Source: Latrodectus hesperus (Eukaryota; Arthropoda; Arachnida; Araneae; Theridiidae). Taken from it: a DNA stretch of 64,000 nucleotides. The position numbers and the translations under genes are program-made. Within the stretch, counting starts at the first letter, position 1. Every line of letters starts with the position of its first letter. The stretch spans positions 58,079,279-58,143,278 of the forward strand of contig CM075862.1 of assembly GCA_037975125.1 (NCBI GenBank), given 5' to 3'. This document shows positions 49,018 to 64,000 of the stretch, piece after piece. The notes beneath the pieces were generated by a model that was given only the letters and a program-made list of their open reading frames with translations, had not been told where the DNA came from and did no database searches.

Positions 49018-51189
49018 ATTAACCACTGCACAAATTCATTTAATCACACATCTTCTTGTACAACATTTAAAAATCTTGTTGTCTATTCAGTACAAAATTT
49101 ATTATTCCAAATGGGATAATTTAGAACGAATATCTTTAACTTTTTCTCCTTCTGTCTCTAAAAAAAATAAATGAATAAAAAATTTAAAAAAAAATCCAAA
49201 CAATATTGATTGAAAATACTCACATTTTGTCTCATTAGAATAGATAACTTAAATATGTTATGTTATTTTAGATATGTTAAGAATCACTGTATAGAGGGTA
49301 TTGCTATATTATTATTCAAGTAGAATTAGATTTGGTATAGACAATTCAAGCCTTAGAATAGTATACACTTTTATAAAATTTATTTCAAGGTCAATTGTGC
49401 AGTATGACCTCTAAGTGGTAGAAGAGCATTGCTTTTAAAACAGAATTTCACACATGATTTAAGTAGATAATTATAATAATTATTACCTCGTTATTGTATA
49501 CAGTTTATTTATTTATTTATAGTCAGCTGATTAAATGATTTATTTGTTCTCTGATTAGACTGTTGATTTATTTCCCATTCACCATTTTATTTTTACTAAA
49601 AGACAATGCATGTTGGTTTCTTCAGAGCACTGATAGAATATTCCTCACAGAATTTTTGATATCTGAGACTGTCCTTACAAATAACAAAAGAGAAAAATTC
49701 TCCTTTATAATTAATTTATAATACCGATAATAATTGTAACATGGTTTATTTTATTTAAAAAAAAGCTATGCAGTATTGGTTTACATTGTATATAACATTT
49801 TAAAGAATTTATTTGCTGTTTATATATTAAAGAGTAATACATATTGCGAAAATGAGAATAAGATAAGGAAAGTACTATTTTTTCACATTTATGTTTAATT
49901 TAATTAAATTATATAGCAAATAATAAAGAAAATTCCATGCATTATTATGAGGGCTATCCCACAATCCTGAACTATGACTAACCAAGAGATAATCGAAGTG
50001 CTGGGAGTTTTTTCATCACTTTAAATGATTATTCACTTATATCAAAACTGTGAGACAAATAAAAAGTTCGAAAAATTCACGTGGAATGGAAAATCAATAT
50101 AATTGATTAGATACTCTAATGGATTTGTATAACAAAATAGTGCCCTATGAAAGATACTTACCGAGTAATTTTGCATAAGATATAGGCATTTCAGAGACTA
50201 AATTGTAATGATATTTGCCAGTTTCTGTCTACTTTGGATTTTTCTGTTACTTTTACTTGTTTATAGGATGTGTTCTTTTGGGTTCAAAGGTATTGTAGAC
50301 AGGAATGGGCTTCAAAAACTTTAAAAGCATTTTGGACTATCTCGTTTGTAGGTTCATAACGGTTACATTGCAGCTCATAATGTGATCACGCTATTTTTTT
50401 TAGTTTGTTAATAAATAGGTAAATATCTTCCATGATTTGAACTAATCATGCAAGATAGAAGTTCTTGCATTTTTATTTTGAATTCTCAGATTAAACTGTA
50501 AAAAAAAAAATTTCAATGTAAAAGTTTAAAGCTGAACTGTAACTAAACTTCTTCCTTGTTTAATTTGAACTTTTTGAAAGAAATATTTATGATTAATTTA
50601 ATGGAAAATTTTATCATACGTTAATGTAACTGTTGCTGAAAATTCACAATTCCGAAAACCAGAACTATGTTTTAAATAGTCTACCAAAACTTTGTTCATA
50701 AAGTATTCAAAAAGGTGGACATTATAAGTCAAGCAAATCTCATTACTACTCATCGGTTATCTATTTATTTTTAATAAATAATTTTTAATCTCATCGAAAT
50801 GTCTTTACAGAGCAAATTTTATATTGTAATTTATGTACTCAACATGCAAAACACTTTAAATAAAAGATTTATGTGGAAACAATTGTAATCAACCTTCTTC
50901 TTAAGGACTTTCTTAATTTTCATTTAGAAAAAAACATGTAGCATTCTATTAATATTTAAAACCTCTAAACTATTAATAAAAATATACAATTGTTCGCTCA
51001 TTTTAGATAAATTTTCTTATAATTATTTAAGTCAGCCTTATTTGCATTATATAAATCTAAGAACATGGTACGAATTGAGAAAATATCAAATAAAAAGAAT
51101 TTTGAAATTTTCTTAAAATTATATTACGTAAAATACTGTTTTTTTGGAATGACCATTACAATGACATTTATTTTGTGATATTTGCTTAA
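49018..51189. other. Gene-free AT-rich DNA
   Basis: No coding region, RNA gene or element recognised. Confidence 0.55.
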
Positions 51190-51407
51190 AAATTATTTTT
51201 TATACCAAAGTTATGGAAAGTAGAATCATTGAAAATATCTTTAAATATTAACATATTATTCTGTATTTTGAAGATGTTAATAAGTAGTAATATGTTAATA
51301 TTACTACTTATTAACAGACTTATTAACTTATTACAGAATAATATGTTAATATTTAAAGATATTTTCACTGATTCTACTTTCCATAACTTTGGTATAAAAA
51401 ATAATTT
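51190..51407. repeat. 218-bp nested palindrome (foldback)
   Basis: Outer arms 51190-51265 and 51332-51407 are inverted copies of 76 bp that differ at one position. Inside lies a second, perfect hairpin: GTTAATAAGTAGTAATAT (51276-51293), loop gtta, and its complement (51298-51315). The same short frame (MKISLNINILFC) appears on both strands purely because of the symmetry. It could be a foldback/MITE-type element or a long hairpin RNA source. No target duplication or second copy was found in the window. Confidence 0.9.
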
Positions 51408-52541
<1,134 letters not shown>

Positions 52542-55500
52542 TGTATTTCAACAATTAAGTAATTAATATTTAATTAACTGTGACGTAAAGCTGATATAAA
52601 CTTAATGTTTACTAATTTTAACCTAATTTTTTTCAGCGTTATATTTCTTTTAAGGAAATTAAACTCCTTCTTCAAAATACAAGGATTAAAATTAATATTT
52701 TTATTTCCCCCTATAAAATGAAAATTTTTTGCTTGAAGGACTCCTTTTTCCTTTTTGCAGCGATTTCAAATCCTTCTTCATCCCATGGGATGACGAGAGG
52801 AATCATTCTTTCGTCACGCATACATAATAACAATTGTATTTTTAAATCACATTCTCAGAGAAATACTTGACATATTACCCGAATCTTCACCTGAAAATTT
52901 ACATTTCTTTAAATTTTAAAAAGTTAAAATATCGTTTCTCGTGATTTATATAATGTAGATATTTTCAATTCAAATGCTGCTATTTTCTTTAAAATTCTAA
53001 GATTACGAATATTTTAAAAAAACAAACAAAAAAAATACAAAACAAAACAAATTGTGTGAATCCATTATCGAAAGTTGTTTGTTGATCGAATGCTTTTAGT
53101 CGAAACGAATTGTGACCAGAAACTGCATATTAAAAGCACGACTTAACATGCAAGAAAATAATAAGCAGACTTGGAAATCTTATACATGGGAAGTATTGAA
53201 GCAGAAAAAAGTATAGAAAAATTCTACTTGAGTTCAGTTATTGATCAATATTTTTTTACGTTTCAAGTTCTCACGGCTCTCTTTAAAAAATCTACTTAGT
53301 TAACACTCTATTTTAAGAACTGATGAATTTTCCAATATTTTTTGGATAAAATTGATTTATAAAATAGGGAAGTAATAAGTTACTCCAGAATTTTAAAATG
53401 TTTCTTACATAAATGAACACTGAACAATTTATATAAATTAACTTTATCCAATGTGTTTTGTGCTGAATTGATTAAATTTAACTTAATATTCATTGTATAT
53501 ATATTAGAATAAGAATAAAATGTTTAGTTAAAATTATTTAATGCAATTATAGCATATCTCTGGAACAGTTTAAAATATTAATTATATAAAAATATAAATT
53601 AAGAGTACATTATATTATATATTTATACAGAGTAAATGTTAATTTTAATGTGAATTGTGAAGATAAATATAGTGTAAATGACAATGGAAGGAATCTCTTA
53701 GTTTAACTACCTGGAAATTCTTTTACAGTGTTTTATGGTGAAAGTTATATTATTTTTCTTTCATTGTGAAAATAAAAGAGCCTAATCAACAAATCTCGTG
53801 AAATTAAATTAGTATAATAATAAATAGTGGTAAGCAAATTTATAAATCAAAGAAAACTTGTGAGAACATGATTTCCATATTAACAAATCGAAAATATTTT
53901 TCTATTTTTTTTTCAAATTTACTTATTTTAATTGCCAAAAATAGTATATGTTATTGTAAAATTTAACGTTAGTCTTATATTTCAAATAGGTACATTGATC
54001 TTTAAGCTAATAGGTGAGCTTAGCATATTCAGCCTCTAAAATTATATTAAAACTATTGTATGATGGAATTCAAAGTTTACTTATTGCTTTCATGTATAGA
54101 AAATATGATGATCTATAGAATATAAAAAACCATCATGATTAATTAATCTAAATACAATAGTTTCATTAATATTAGGATGAATATTCCTTGTAAATGTGAA
54201 TATATCTTTATTTAGTAAACAATTCTCCGACTTAAATACAAATTCCGTGATCTCAGAAATTCTTCTTTTTCAGAAATTTAAAAAAAAAAAAAACAGATGT
54301 AGATAAAAGTTTAAAAATGCCTATTTCGTGCATGCATAAGTAATTTTAAGACTTTAGAACAAAGATTTTTAGAAATATACTTTTCGTAATTTTTTTCATC
54401 GTTTTGAACTTTCTTTTGCTTTATTTTTAAATAATTTTGAAATCTACATTAAAGAATATACTATATCTACATTTTGAAATTTTCAATAAAGAATACACAA
54501 TAAGAATTACATCTACATGAAGAAATTTGCTATTATCAACGCATTAAAAAATTAAAATTTCGGCTTTTTGAACTGACATGAAATGATTTTGTTAAATGAT
54601 TATTCTAGAAAACGAGATAAAAAATAGAAGTTAATATTTTTAATTAAAACATTTTAAATATTTTAATATGTAATCATTTATACTCCAATTGAATGTTCAA
54701 CATATAATTTCCTTATCATTAGGCTAAAATTTGCTGTTAAGTTTTGCTTAAATAAATATTTAATACTCTAAGAATTAATAAATACAGACTTAATTTGAGA
54801 GAAATAATTTATAAAAATAGAAAGAATTTTCAATATTAATCATGTTTACAAATTTTCATTTATTTTAAAATTTATTTTTATGCATTTTTTAAATTAAAAA
54901 AAGTATTATTAAATCATATTTAAAAATAATTTTTAATTTCACATATTTTAATTTTGTACAAGATTTAAAAATATTTATTTGATTATTTATTAAATGCAGT
55001 TTCAGAATTCAAGTATGCTCAAAAATTGTGCGATTATATTTGTTATATTATTTTTGATATTTATGAGATATTTAAAGTACAAATTTGTGTGATGAGAAAA
55101 AGATATAAATAATAATACAATTAACATTCGTGAATATTTAAATTTAATGCATTTTTATTTTTATTTTTAGCGAATTATTTAATTGAATTTTCAAGTATTT
55201 TATATTAGAGTATCCCCTTTATAGAATTCTAAGCTTATGAAGACCTAAAAATTTAATTATATTTAATTTAATAACTTTGCAAATTTTTTCTGGAGATTTT
55301 TAATTTCATGTATTTTATTCAAAAATATTCATTTTATTTTATTAACTTTTAATTATTATCTCATGATTTTGAATACACTAATTGCTTTAAAAATGGAAAA
55401 ATAACTCTGTATATATTAATTTAAATATAGTTACGGTTAGTTACCATCATAAATGTACATAGTGGGTAAACTTCTATTTACTTACTAAAAAAAATTATCT

Positions 55501-58500
55501 ATCATAATGTCAAACATTTCTATACTATAATCCATTGATATTGGTTTTATGAACAAATTGTATAACGCATGACGTAAATGAAATAACTTAAAAACATTAA
55601 AATATACTGTATTAAAGAATGTACGGATTGCCTTATTGCTTCAAAACATGAAACTAGGCAAACACAAAGTAAATGAAGTTAGTATAGAAAAATTGTTATT
55701 TCATTTCTATGAAGTTAGTTAAAATAAGTAGGAAAAGCTAAAATATCAACCACTTCAATCAAGAATGTTTGGAGCATAATACTATAACAAATTGATTCGA
55801 AATTAAATATTTATTTCAATTCAAAGAAAGAATTGATTATAATTTAAAGAAAAGTTTTACTGCTTAAATAAAACATTTATTTGAAATTCTTACCGATGAT
55901 AATACTGGATCTACAGAAAGCAAGTTTGCAGCAGAATCATTTGTTCAACGAAATCATACAAGATAGAAAATTTTGTATTATTATAATAAATAATACAAAA
56001 TTATTATTTACACTTACTCAAATTTTTGATTATTTTTATTTTTTAAGGAATGGACCGCATCCTACATTGTGTGTTTTACTATATTTGGTTACACAAATAA
56101 TCCAAATTCTAAGAGTTGTAGTTGTAAATAGCAGTTAAATAACCATTTCCTTATATCATTATTTAGTTCACAATTGTTTTAAGCAAAGCACGATTACGAA
56201 ACTATTCAAATAAAAAAAGGATTGAATAATGGTAAAATAATATTTACAATATCCTTATAAAATTTAATATTTAAAAAGGTAATCCAAATATAACTTTCAG
56301 CGTGATTTAAAAAAATTACCAACGGAATTGTTTTGGATGAAAATTTATTTCCGAATTTTCGCTAGCAATTTGTGATAAGTTTTTATCAAGTCAATTCATA
56401 AATGATTTTTAAATTATAAATGTTCTTATTGAGCATTTATTTAAATTGATAATGAAATGCATTATTTTTAAATCTAAATTTTCATATTATATTGTAAGAT
56501 TTTTGTTATGTACCTTCAAAAGTATTGGATTAAAATCTTTACGTAATAAAAAAAGAAAATTGTTAAATATTTCCTAATAAATTACAGATATTTCATATAT
56601 TTTTAAGAAAAATATCTTATGCTAACCAATAAGTTCTTTCTGAAGACAAATAAATAATAATACGTAATTGCAGTGATTGTAGATAAATATTTACAAAATA
56701 TTTTTTAACCCATTTTAAATTATCCTTTTAAAAATTTCAAGTTTTTGGAAAACAATTTATTTCTCTGACAAAAGGAAGTCCATGTTCTCAAAACCAAAAT
56801 GCTAATTTTTTTCATATCTGATTTTCAGATAACAAAACCCATAAACTATAATTTATATGCTAATTTATTTCAAAACTTGAATGAGAGGAAACAAATTAAT
56901 AACTCTCTTTATGCGGAAATCGATTTTCACATATGGATTTTTATTAACTCGACATTTATTTTTCACAACTCAATATAAGAATAATAAAAAACTTCTATTG
57001 CACCTGTTATTAGTCAATTCCAACGTTAGTTTTGATGATAAATCTGGAGAATATGAATTGTCATTTTGTTTTTGAGATTTGTTGAAGCATTGAAATATTA
57101 ATTTAGTCTTTCCGTATTAAATATTTGAATCATTTTGAAACTATATCATTAGAATAAAGGTAGAATACTAGAATATAAATGTTTAATCATTAAAACTGCA
57201 CTAAAATTTTAAGCTTCAGCATTTCATTCTAAGCAAACTTTCCATTTAATAATTATTTTTTAAATATCTTAATAAAAAATCATTCTTGACTCTTATTTTT
57301 TAAATGACTGCGGCAAATGTGCACTTATAAGTGCACACTTAATAATACACACTTATCAGTGCAATAAAATTATCATTAATGCATTTAAAACTGAAATAAC
57401 CATTTTGAGAAGACAAATTGGAATATTGTGAATAACATATTAATTAAAAAATTATATTTCACAATTATTAAATTTTAAAAGCAAATAACATTTCTTAAAA
57501 ATATAAGTTCTGATTACAATTATGATTTATCAGATTATTTTGGTTTTTCATAAATTCTGCGTTTTGTCACTTTCACTAGAAAATCAGTTTGGGTTACATT
57601 ATACATTGTATCTAAAATGAATTTCTGAATCTCATAGTAAACGATGTGTTAGGAAAAAATCAAAATATAAAGAAAATATATGAATAATTTTTTTCTTTTC
57701 TTAGCGGGATAAATTTTTTAACAAAAAGATGTTGATAGGTACAAGTGAGGGCAGTGTTTTAACTTTAAACAGAAGGGAGTGAATCAAGAAATCTATTAAA
57801 TGAATTATTATTCCAATCTTTTAATCTAGAAATAAGTTGCATTGAGACTTATTTACCCTATAAATAATAAGAAAAAGTATGTTAATTTCACAGAGTCCAG
57901 ATTATCATACAATATATAATAGCATCTTCAAATGATAGAAAAAAGATAAAAAAGTAAGAAAAAAGATATAATTTTTTTTACAATTAATTATTTTATAAAC
58001 ATTGGTATTTATTAAATTTGTTTAAAATACTCTAACAGTTTTTGATTAATTTTACTTATGCAGAGTATTTTTACATATTTTATTAATACATTAAGAAAAA
58101 CAAAAAAAGAATATGTAATATTATTTGAATACTTCAAAAATTCTTATAATTGTTACGCATGTATGAAAATTTAAAAAAAGTATTTTATTTAAAATTATGT
58201 TCATTACGAAAAAAATTGCTAAATACGTACTGAATTATAATGTTACTACATGGAATATTTTCTATTATTTCAATCGTTCTGGTAAAAATATCATTTAGTA
58301 CATTAGTTTTATTACATATATCTGTGTATAGGTTTTTTAAACATAGAAATGACTCATTCTTATACACTTCAAAATAATAATTTCTTACATTTCAGCATTT
58401 ATTTCGGTGAATAAATACATTTACATGTTTTGCCAAAATAAAAATACTTTCATTATTTTGAATTTACTGTTTAGTTTTGTTATCTTACAATAAGATGAAA

Positions 58501-61500
58501 AAGTAAAAACTGTCCTCAGCATTGAAATATCAAATTTTATTGATAAGTTGTATGCAAATTAGGACCACTTTATTCATCTGTATTAAAATATATTGGTTAA
58601 AACATCATTTTATCTTACAAAAAGTGCAAAAACTGCATTTTTCTGCAAGTGTTTTCTTGAATTTTTTTAGAGAAATTCACCAACAAGAGAGTTATTTAGC
58701 GCTATCACAATGACGTAAATTCACGTAGCGACTATTTCTGTAATAAATATTTATTTTTGTGTAGTATTGTAGGAAAATCTTTATGAGAAATATTGCTTCC
58801 TATATTTTAAAATACACATAAGGAAGAGAAAACTGAATTCTGATTTATTCATAAATCTTAGAGTTTCTCGGAAAAAATGACACTTTGTATTTGTGCTGCT
58901 AAAATAATTTTATTTAAAAATTTTAAATATTACACAAATCATCATTTGTTATTTTCTGTTACAACATTAGAATATTTCAGCTTATTAGCTGAGAAATAAT
59001 TTTCTAGACATTTATTGTTTAAAGGTTTAAGTTTGAAAATTGTATTAACTGTTAAGCATTTCTGTAAACTCCGGTCAATAATAATTAAATTGAATTAAAA
59101 AACTAATTTTATAATAAAATAAAATTGAATAAAAAATTGAATTAAAAAAATTAAATTGAAAAAAATACGTTCAAATGAAAGTAATTATGAGGAATAAATA
59201 CAACTTTATGTAACTTTTTTCTACACATTTATTATATTAAGAAAATGCAAATTAAAACAGTAATATAAATAACATTGTATTTATATACCACTTTACTTTT
59301 AAGTTTGGAAATATTTCACAAAAGTCATGAGTCTAAAAAAACATAAGATTAAAAGATTTGGGTGAAGGAATATAAAATATCACTAATATCTGCATTTACT
59401 ATTTACTTTTTTTAAATATTGGATATTAGTGACAAATTTTGAAAGAAACGAAATTTGACCATCAAATATTAAAAATCTTATATTTAGTAATGAGGCATGC
59501 TTTTAATCATTTCGATCAAATCTTGTAAAATGGAATTTGAGCAAAGGAATGCTCCTGGATGTCCATGAAAATTAAGGAATGTATCTGATTTCTTAAACTT
59601 TTAAATTGAAATTTATAAAGATATTATAATGAAGAAAATAAAAATGCGTGAAGTAAAATGAATAATGAATAATATAGAATAGAAAACTCAAATTTAAAAA
59701 AAAGCTTACCTCCGAACAATAAATAGAAACTTGTATAAAGTACTCATTTTAAGTTCATCGATTATCTCAGGCAAGTAAATAAACGAAGAAAAACATTTTT
59801 GTAGAAAATATTATATTAATAAATGTTTATAAGTTATAAAAATAACACATACTGTAATGAAAAGCAAAATGGCTTGAAATAATATTCATTAAAATACTTG
59901 CATTTTATCAACAGATTTTGACGCTATATCTTACTTTCACAATAAGCTTACAGCACTTGGTCTAGCATTTTATAAATTTAATAACTCACTCTCACTAAAG
60001 AAATTGCTTGTCATCCGGTATTAGAGTTTCCATTAAGGAAAGCCACTAAGGTTGGAAAAACACAAACACATCAAGGTTAAGATTTTTCTAAAATTGACAA
60101 TGAGAATAAGATAAAGCACACGCAACCACCACTTCATACAAGAAATCCCTCATAGTTTAAACAGTTATCGACTAGTATTGATTTATGAGGATGCACATTA
60201 TCGCCCTTTAACTTAAAAACAAAAATAACTACAAAAGCATTTTTTAAAGATTTTCGACTTTATTGCATATATTACACTTACCACAAAATGTCATATATAA
60301 ATCAAGGGCATAAAATTTTCAGAGAAATTTTCTAGTCTATAATTATGATTATTTCAATTCAAATGGATGGCGTTTAGTGATGTACTATACCATCGTGCTT
60401 GTCTTTAATAATTCCCAGACACTTGAGCATTTGTCATCAAATTTTAGGATAAATTTGTGAAAATAATTTTGCTTCAATCAGAGAGAACAGAACTGGCAAG
60501 CTTGTGGCATTACATTAAATATGCTATTCAAAATTGACTTCATATAAAAAGAACATCAATATAATGAGGTACATAATTAATTACGATTTTGGATTCTAGG
60601 CTAAAAAAGTTTTATATCATTGCATAAGAGAAATACTCAATCCCAAAACAAATATTGTATGTATTTAACAATTACTTGAATGTGTTTGTGATGGTTTTTA
60701 ATTTTTATTGAGAAAGAAAGAAATGTACTGAGATAATAAAAAAACACAGAAAAATAAACTTAATCTCTTCATATTCTAGAGAGAAAAGATCTACAATAAA
60801 ATGTCCATTAACAGTTGTTTATTTCCTAATAAGCATAACTTTTCAAAAATAAACATACATTTGTTAATTTATAAAGAATACACTTCATTCTTTAAACACA
60901 AAACAAGCTCTCCGTGAAAAAGCTGCTTCCCTTTTTATATTCCTCAGGTCTCTTTCACAGCTCCAAAGTTAATGACTTTTCCTCAGATTTTGTGACTCAA
61001 GGCAGATACTAGAGCAAGTTTTTGAGGTAGTGGTGCAACTGAATTTTGAAAATGTATCAAGTTTTAATAAGTTATGTAAGAAATTGATTTTCTTAAATAT
61101 TTAAATAATGAAGGCAAATTGATGATTAAAAAATAAAAGCAAATGTAAGAGTATATTTCTTTATAAACAAAAAAATAATATGTAAAGCAAAAATTTAATG
61201 AAGTAATAAAAGAAATTTACAGACCATTATTAAGAATAACGTTGTTCATAAGCTATAAATGTTATTTTGATTACTGATCTTTATCTGTTGAGTAATCTAA
61301 TATGAAATTAGAGGAAATATAAAAATAATGTCTCCACAAAGTTCTTGTACTTTACTGTTGACATAGAATATCGTGCTTGTTATTTCCTTTCTTATGTGTG
61401 GTTATTTGAGAGAGAACTGGATGGATAAAATATTTTCAAAACTATCTGGGTTTTCCACATGAAACTGATATGTACAGTTCAATGGAATAAGTAATGAATT

Positions 61501-61689
61501 GGTGTGTTCCAGATAAGTTACGTATGCAAGAATCGTTTAATCTTTTGCCAATTTTATCTGAGTAGCGCGGACAGAGGCCATGCTCAGTGATAAAGAAATT
61601 GATGTAATGATTAAAAAATAATTGTGTTGATCATAATGAGGATATTATGGAAAATAGTTTTCTATCTTGTATTGCATTGTAATTTCTAG
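52542..61689. other. Long gene-free AT-rich stretch
   Basis: About 9 kb with no gene, RNA or mobile element recognised. Frames such as 55881-56138, 56881-57075 and 58522-58713 have no known motif. An 18-bp perfect palindrome GTGCACTTATAAGTGCAC lies at 57319-57336. Slightly less AT-rich patches occur near 52740-52830 and 60900-61030 without recognisable content. It may be intronic or intergenic. Confidence 0.55.
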
Positions 61690-62270
61690 CTATTTAGATG
61701 TAATATCTGATTTTTCTTTTAATCATCTCAATTATGATATGTTTATTGCCTTGGAGGATGGCGATGTTACTGGTGTTTAAGCAAGTGTATCAACAAATTC
61801 ACTACCTGTTATATCACTGTGGCTCCTTAACCAATTGAGAGTGAAAATTCTGAATTTTTTTTTAAAGTAATTTTTGAAAACCGTTAATACGTTGTTAATA
61901 CTATGGTTTGTATTAAATATAATTAGAAATATTGAGTGCAAATTTGACCATATGTTAGCTGGTTACTTCTGTGTGAGTAATGTTCTTGAAGATATTTGTT
62001 GACTGCGAGGATAACTATCACCTCATTTTGGAATGCCAAATTATTTTTTGGAGTTTGAATTGACTTTATTATATTTTTATTTCGTTACAAAATAATTAAA
62101 GCTGACTCAATGTCATTTTTCAGAAAACTACATGCAGATCTCCAATTTATTTCCCTGAAAATACAATATTGTGCCATTCTTGTATTCATTTTTGTCGTTT
62201 ATCGCACCAGAATCATTTTCTGTTTCTATCCTATATTATAAAGGAATCAAAAAATATCATCACATTGCTG
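61690..62270 (-). pseudogene. Possible non-LTR RNase H remnant
   Basis: Minus strand near 61845-61755 reads LNWLRSHSDITGSEFVDTLA then TPVTSPS, close to the W(I/V)xxHxGIxGNExADxLAK end of retroelement RNase H, followed by KAINIS. A patch near 62230 (ETENDSGAINDKN) may correspond to the domain start (TDGSKTENGTGA). Stops and frameshifts abound and nothing else of the element is certain. Confidence 0.4.
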
Positions 62271-64000
62271 GCATTTCATGTTTCTTCAAAAATACGTTAC
62301 ACAGTTTGGGGAGGGGGAAATTTAATGTTTTCAATCGTGCTAAATTCCTGGATAGTGGTCCGTGATGTGTTGTGCAACCTTTTGTTCAGATTGTGTGTGT
62401 GTGTGGCTCTCAGTATATCTGTGCTGTCAAGTTTTATTCAGAAGAGTTCATAGAGATATTGCTTGTAGTTTTGCATGACCTCTATTTCTTTTAGCAATCC
62501 ATATTCGTATCTCATTGGCTGGAATTGGATCAGTATGAATGGCTGTATTATGGAACTAAAATTACACTTTCGATTTAACATCAATCGTGCTTTCAGCAAA
62601 ACAAACTCTTGTTGATGTGTATATTTTTCTCCTTATTTGATTCTGAAAATCAATGGTCTTACAAAAGGCTTGTACTGTTTATATTATTATATAAACGATT
62701 TCCGGAAGAGAAGGGACTGAAAGCATTCTTGAGAAGACCCTTCTCAGTTGCCAGAAGAGAACTCTTCGCAAGCAGACATAAATATTCAGTATTAAGCTCC
62801 CGACTGACACGGTCGCATGTGTCAACTCCAATAATGCTTTTGTTAACTCTGAATAATGTCTTATTTTTATAATTAATTATGTTTTATTCTTACTGCACCA
62901 TAATAACAAACTATAACATTACTATATGCTCTTTGAAGGAGACATTTATTGCAAAGCAAGTTTTATTTAACTCTTCAGATTTGTTTGTCGTTTCAAATAA
63001 ACAGAAATGCTAATATTTTTCATAACCCAAAATTTTTCTCATTTTATTTAACTTTAAAGTTTTAATGATCATTCCTTTAAGTTTTTACGATTTTAATCCC
63101 ATAATGCATTTGGAATACAAGAAATTGAAATTTCCGTATATGACAAGAATTTATAAAATTTTAACATAAAAATAAAATGTAAAAAATAATTTGAAAGATA
63201 AGTGATAAATGATATGATAGCTGATTACAAATATTTACTAATTGAATGTAGTTTAAAGCTACATAAAATCTTTCGCATGTAACTAATTAGATTTTATTCT
63301 AGAACAACACATATACGACTCATATTTCCTTTGCTTAAGTATTAAAAATACATATAAATTATTTATAAAATTAATATTGTATATTCTTATAATATAGTTC
63401 AATTACGGTATAAAAATTACTCGAAATTTTTGTAGAAACATTAATTCATTTTAAAATGAAATTTTTTTTCATTCTGAGTACATTCAATAAATTATTAGAA
63501 ACATCTTAGTGTTACAAATCGCATGTTTAAAATATAGTGTGTGTGATTTTTTCATAAAAAATTTAACAATAATTAAGTTTTCAATAATTTATTCATTTTA
63601 AAAATAGTAAGAGACTAAAAATCTAATTGTATTACATTAAAAAGAATTTTAATTTTAAATCACTGAAGAGAAAAAGCAACTAAATTAAATTTTCTAAAAA
63701 TATGAATTATAAGTATGCTTCATAGACAAAGACGTATCATGTGTTTTCTTTCCTTGAACCTAGGATAAATAATGAGAAAAAAGAACAGTTCTTATTAAAA
63801 CATATCTTTTTGACTGTTTATTAAAAATGTTATTATATTTTAAACATAAAAACTAATAAGTTTAGCATCAATAATATTTGTTCTGAGTACATAATTATAT
63901 TTCTTCTTACAATCTTAAAAATAGATAAGTACAAAAACAAAGTTTTCTCTAGCTCAAAAGCCTCTTCATGGTCAATATTTCTTTTTCACAAGTTTTATTG
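62271..64000. other. No recognised gene
   Basis: 62271-62870 is somewhat less AT-rich and holds an 87-codon frame (62609-62872) and part of a 94-codon one (62169-62453), neither with a known domain. It may be further decayed retroelement. 62870-64000 is ordinary AT-rich sequence. Confidence 0.45.

Noticed and set aside
62169..62872. 94- and 87-codon frames
   Set aside because: No recognisable domain, no splice or start support; may be antisense to decayed retroelement.

Overview
This window looks like very AT-rich eukaryotic (animal) nuclear DNA dominated by decayed transposable elements and long (TA)n microsatellites. No complete host gene could be recognised. The mixture seen here (Helitrons with Pif1-type helicase remnants, Tc1/mariner elements, a Ty3/gypsy-type LTR retrotransposon, decayed non-LTR elements and a tRNA-derived SINE) fits an arthropod. 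A spider or other arachnid is my best guess from the style of the retroelement C-termini, but that is inference only.

Layout. Positions 1-2050 hold a non-autonomous Helitron (252-1338) between two (TA)n tracts, then a third tract. Positions 2050-8370 are AT-rich and gene-free, with a 227-bp tRNA-derived SINE (4030-4256) bounded by 13-bp target-site duplications and a 125-bp tandem duplication (5574-5827). A 98-nt, less AT-rich segment at 8370-8467 has splice-site-like borders and may be a lone exon. Positions 8695-11834 are a nested cassette: (TA)n, Helitron B (8803-9844), then an apparently intact DD41D mariner-like transposon (9853-11782) inserted in the (TA)n tract that abuts the Helitron 3' end. 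A dead Tc1-like transposase (13079-13452) and a dead reverse transcriptase with a YIDDL motif (14620-15552) follow. Two head-to-tail Helitron copies lie at 16154-18180, the first carrying helicase remains.

Positions 22186-23020 carry two 3' tails of one non-LTR retrotransposon family. The largest element is a 9-kb LTR retrotransposon on the minus strand (23235-32281), with TG...CA LTRs, a TATAT target duplication, a tRNA-His-type primer-binding site in triplicate, a polypurine tract, an intact gag, and a pol broken by stops and frameshifts. The rest is mostly gene-free AT-rich DNA with (TA)n tracts, a Tc1-type terminal relic (37140), a degenerate non-LTR RT/RNase H (40868-42070), a frameshifted DD34E Tc1-like element (47610-49015), a 218-bp nested palindrome (51190-51407) and a trace of an RNase H domain near 61700-62270.

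Interaction between elements is mainly positional. Most element ends abut or sit close to TA microsatellites, as expected for families that target TA or A/T sites. The only locus that could still make a full enzyme is the mariner transposase at 10238-11317. It could in principle mobilise its own long inverted repeats.
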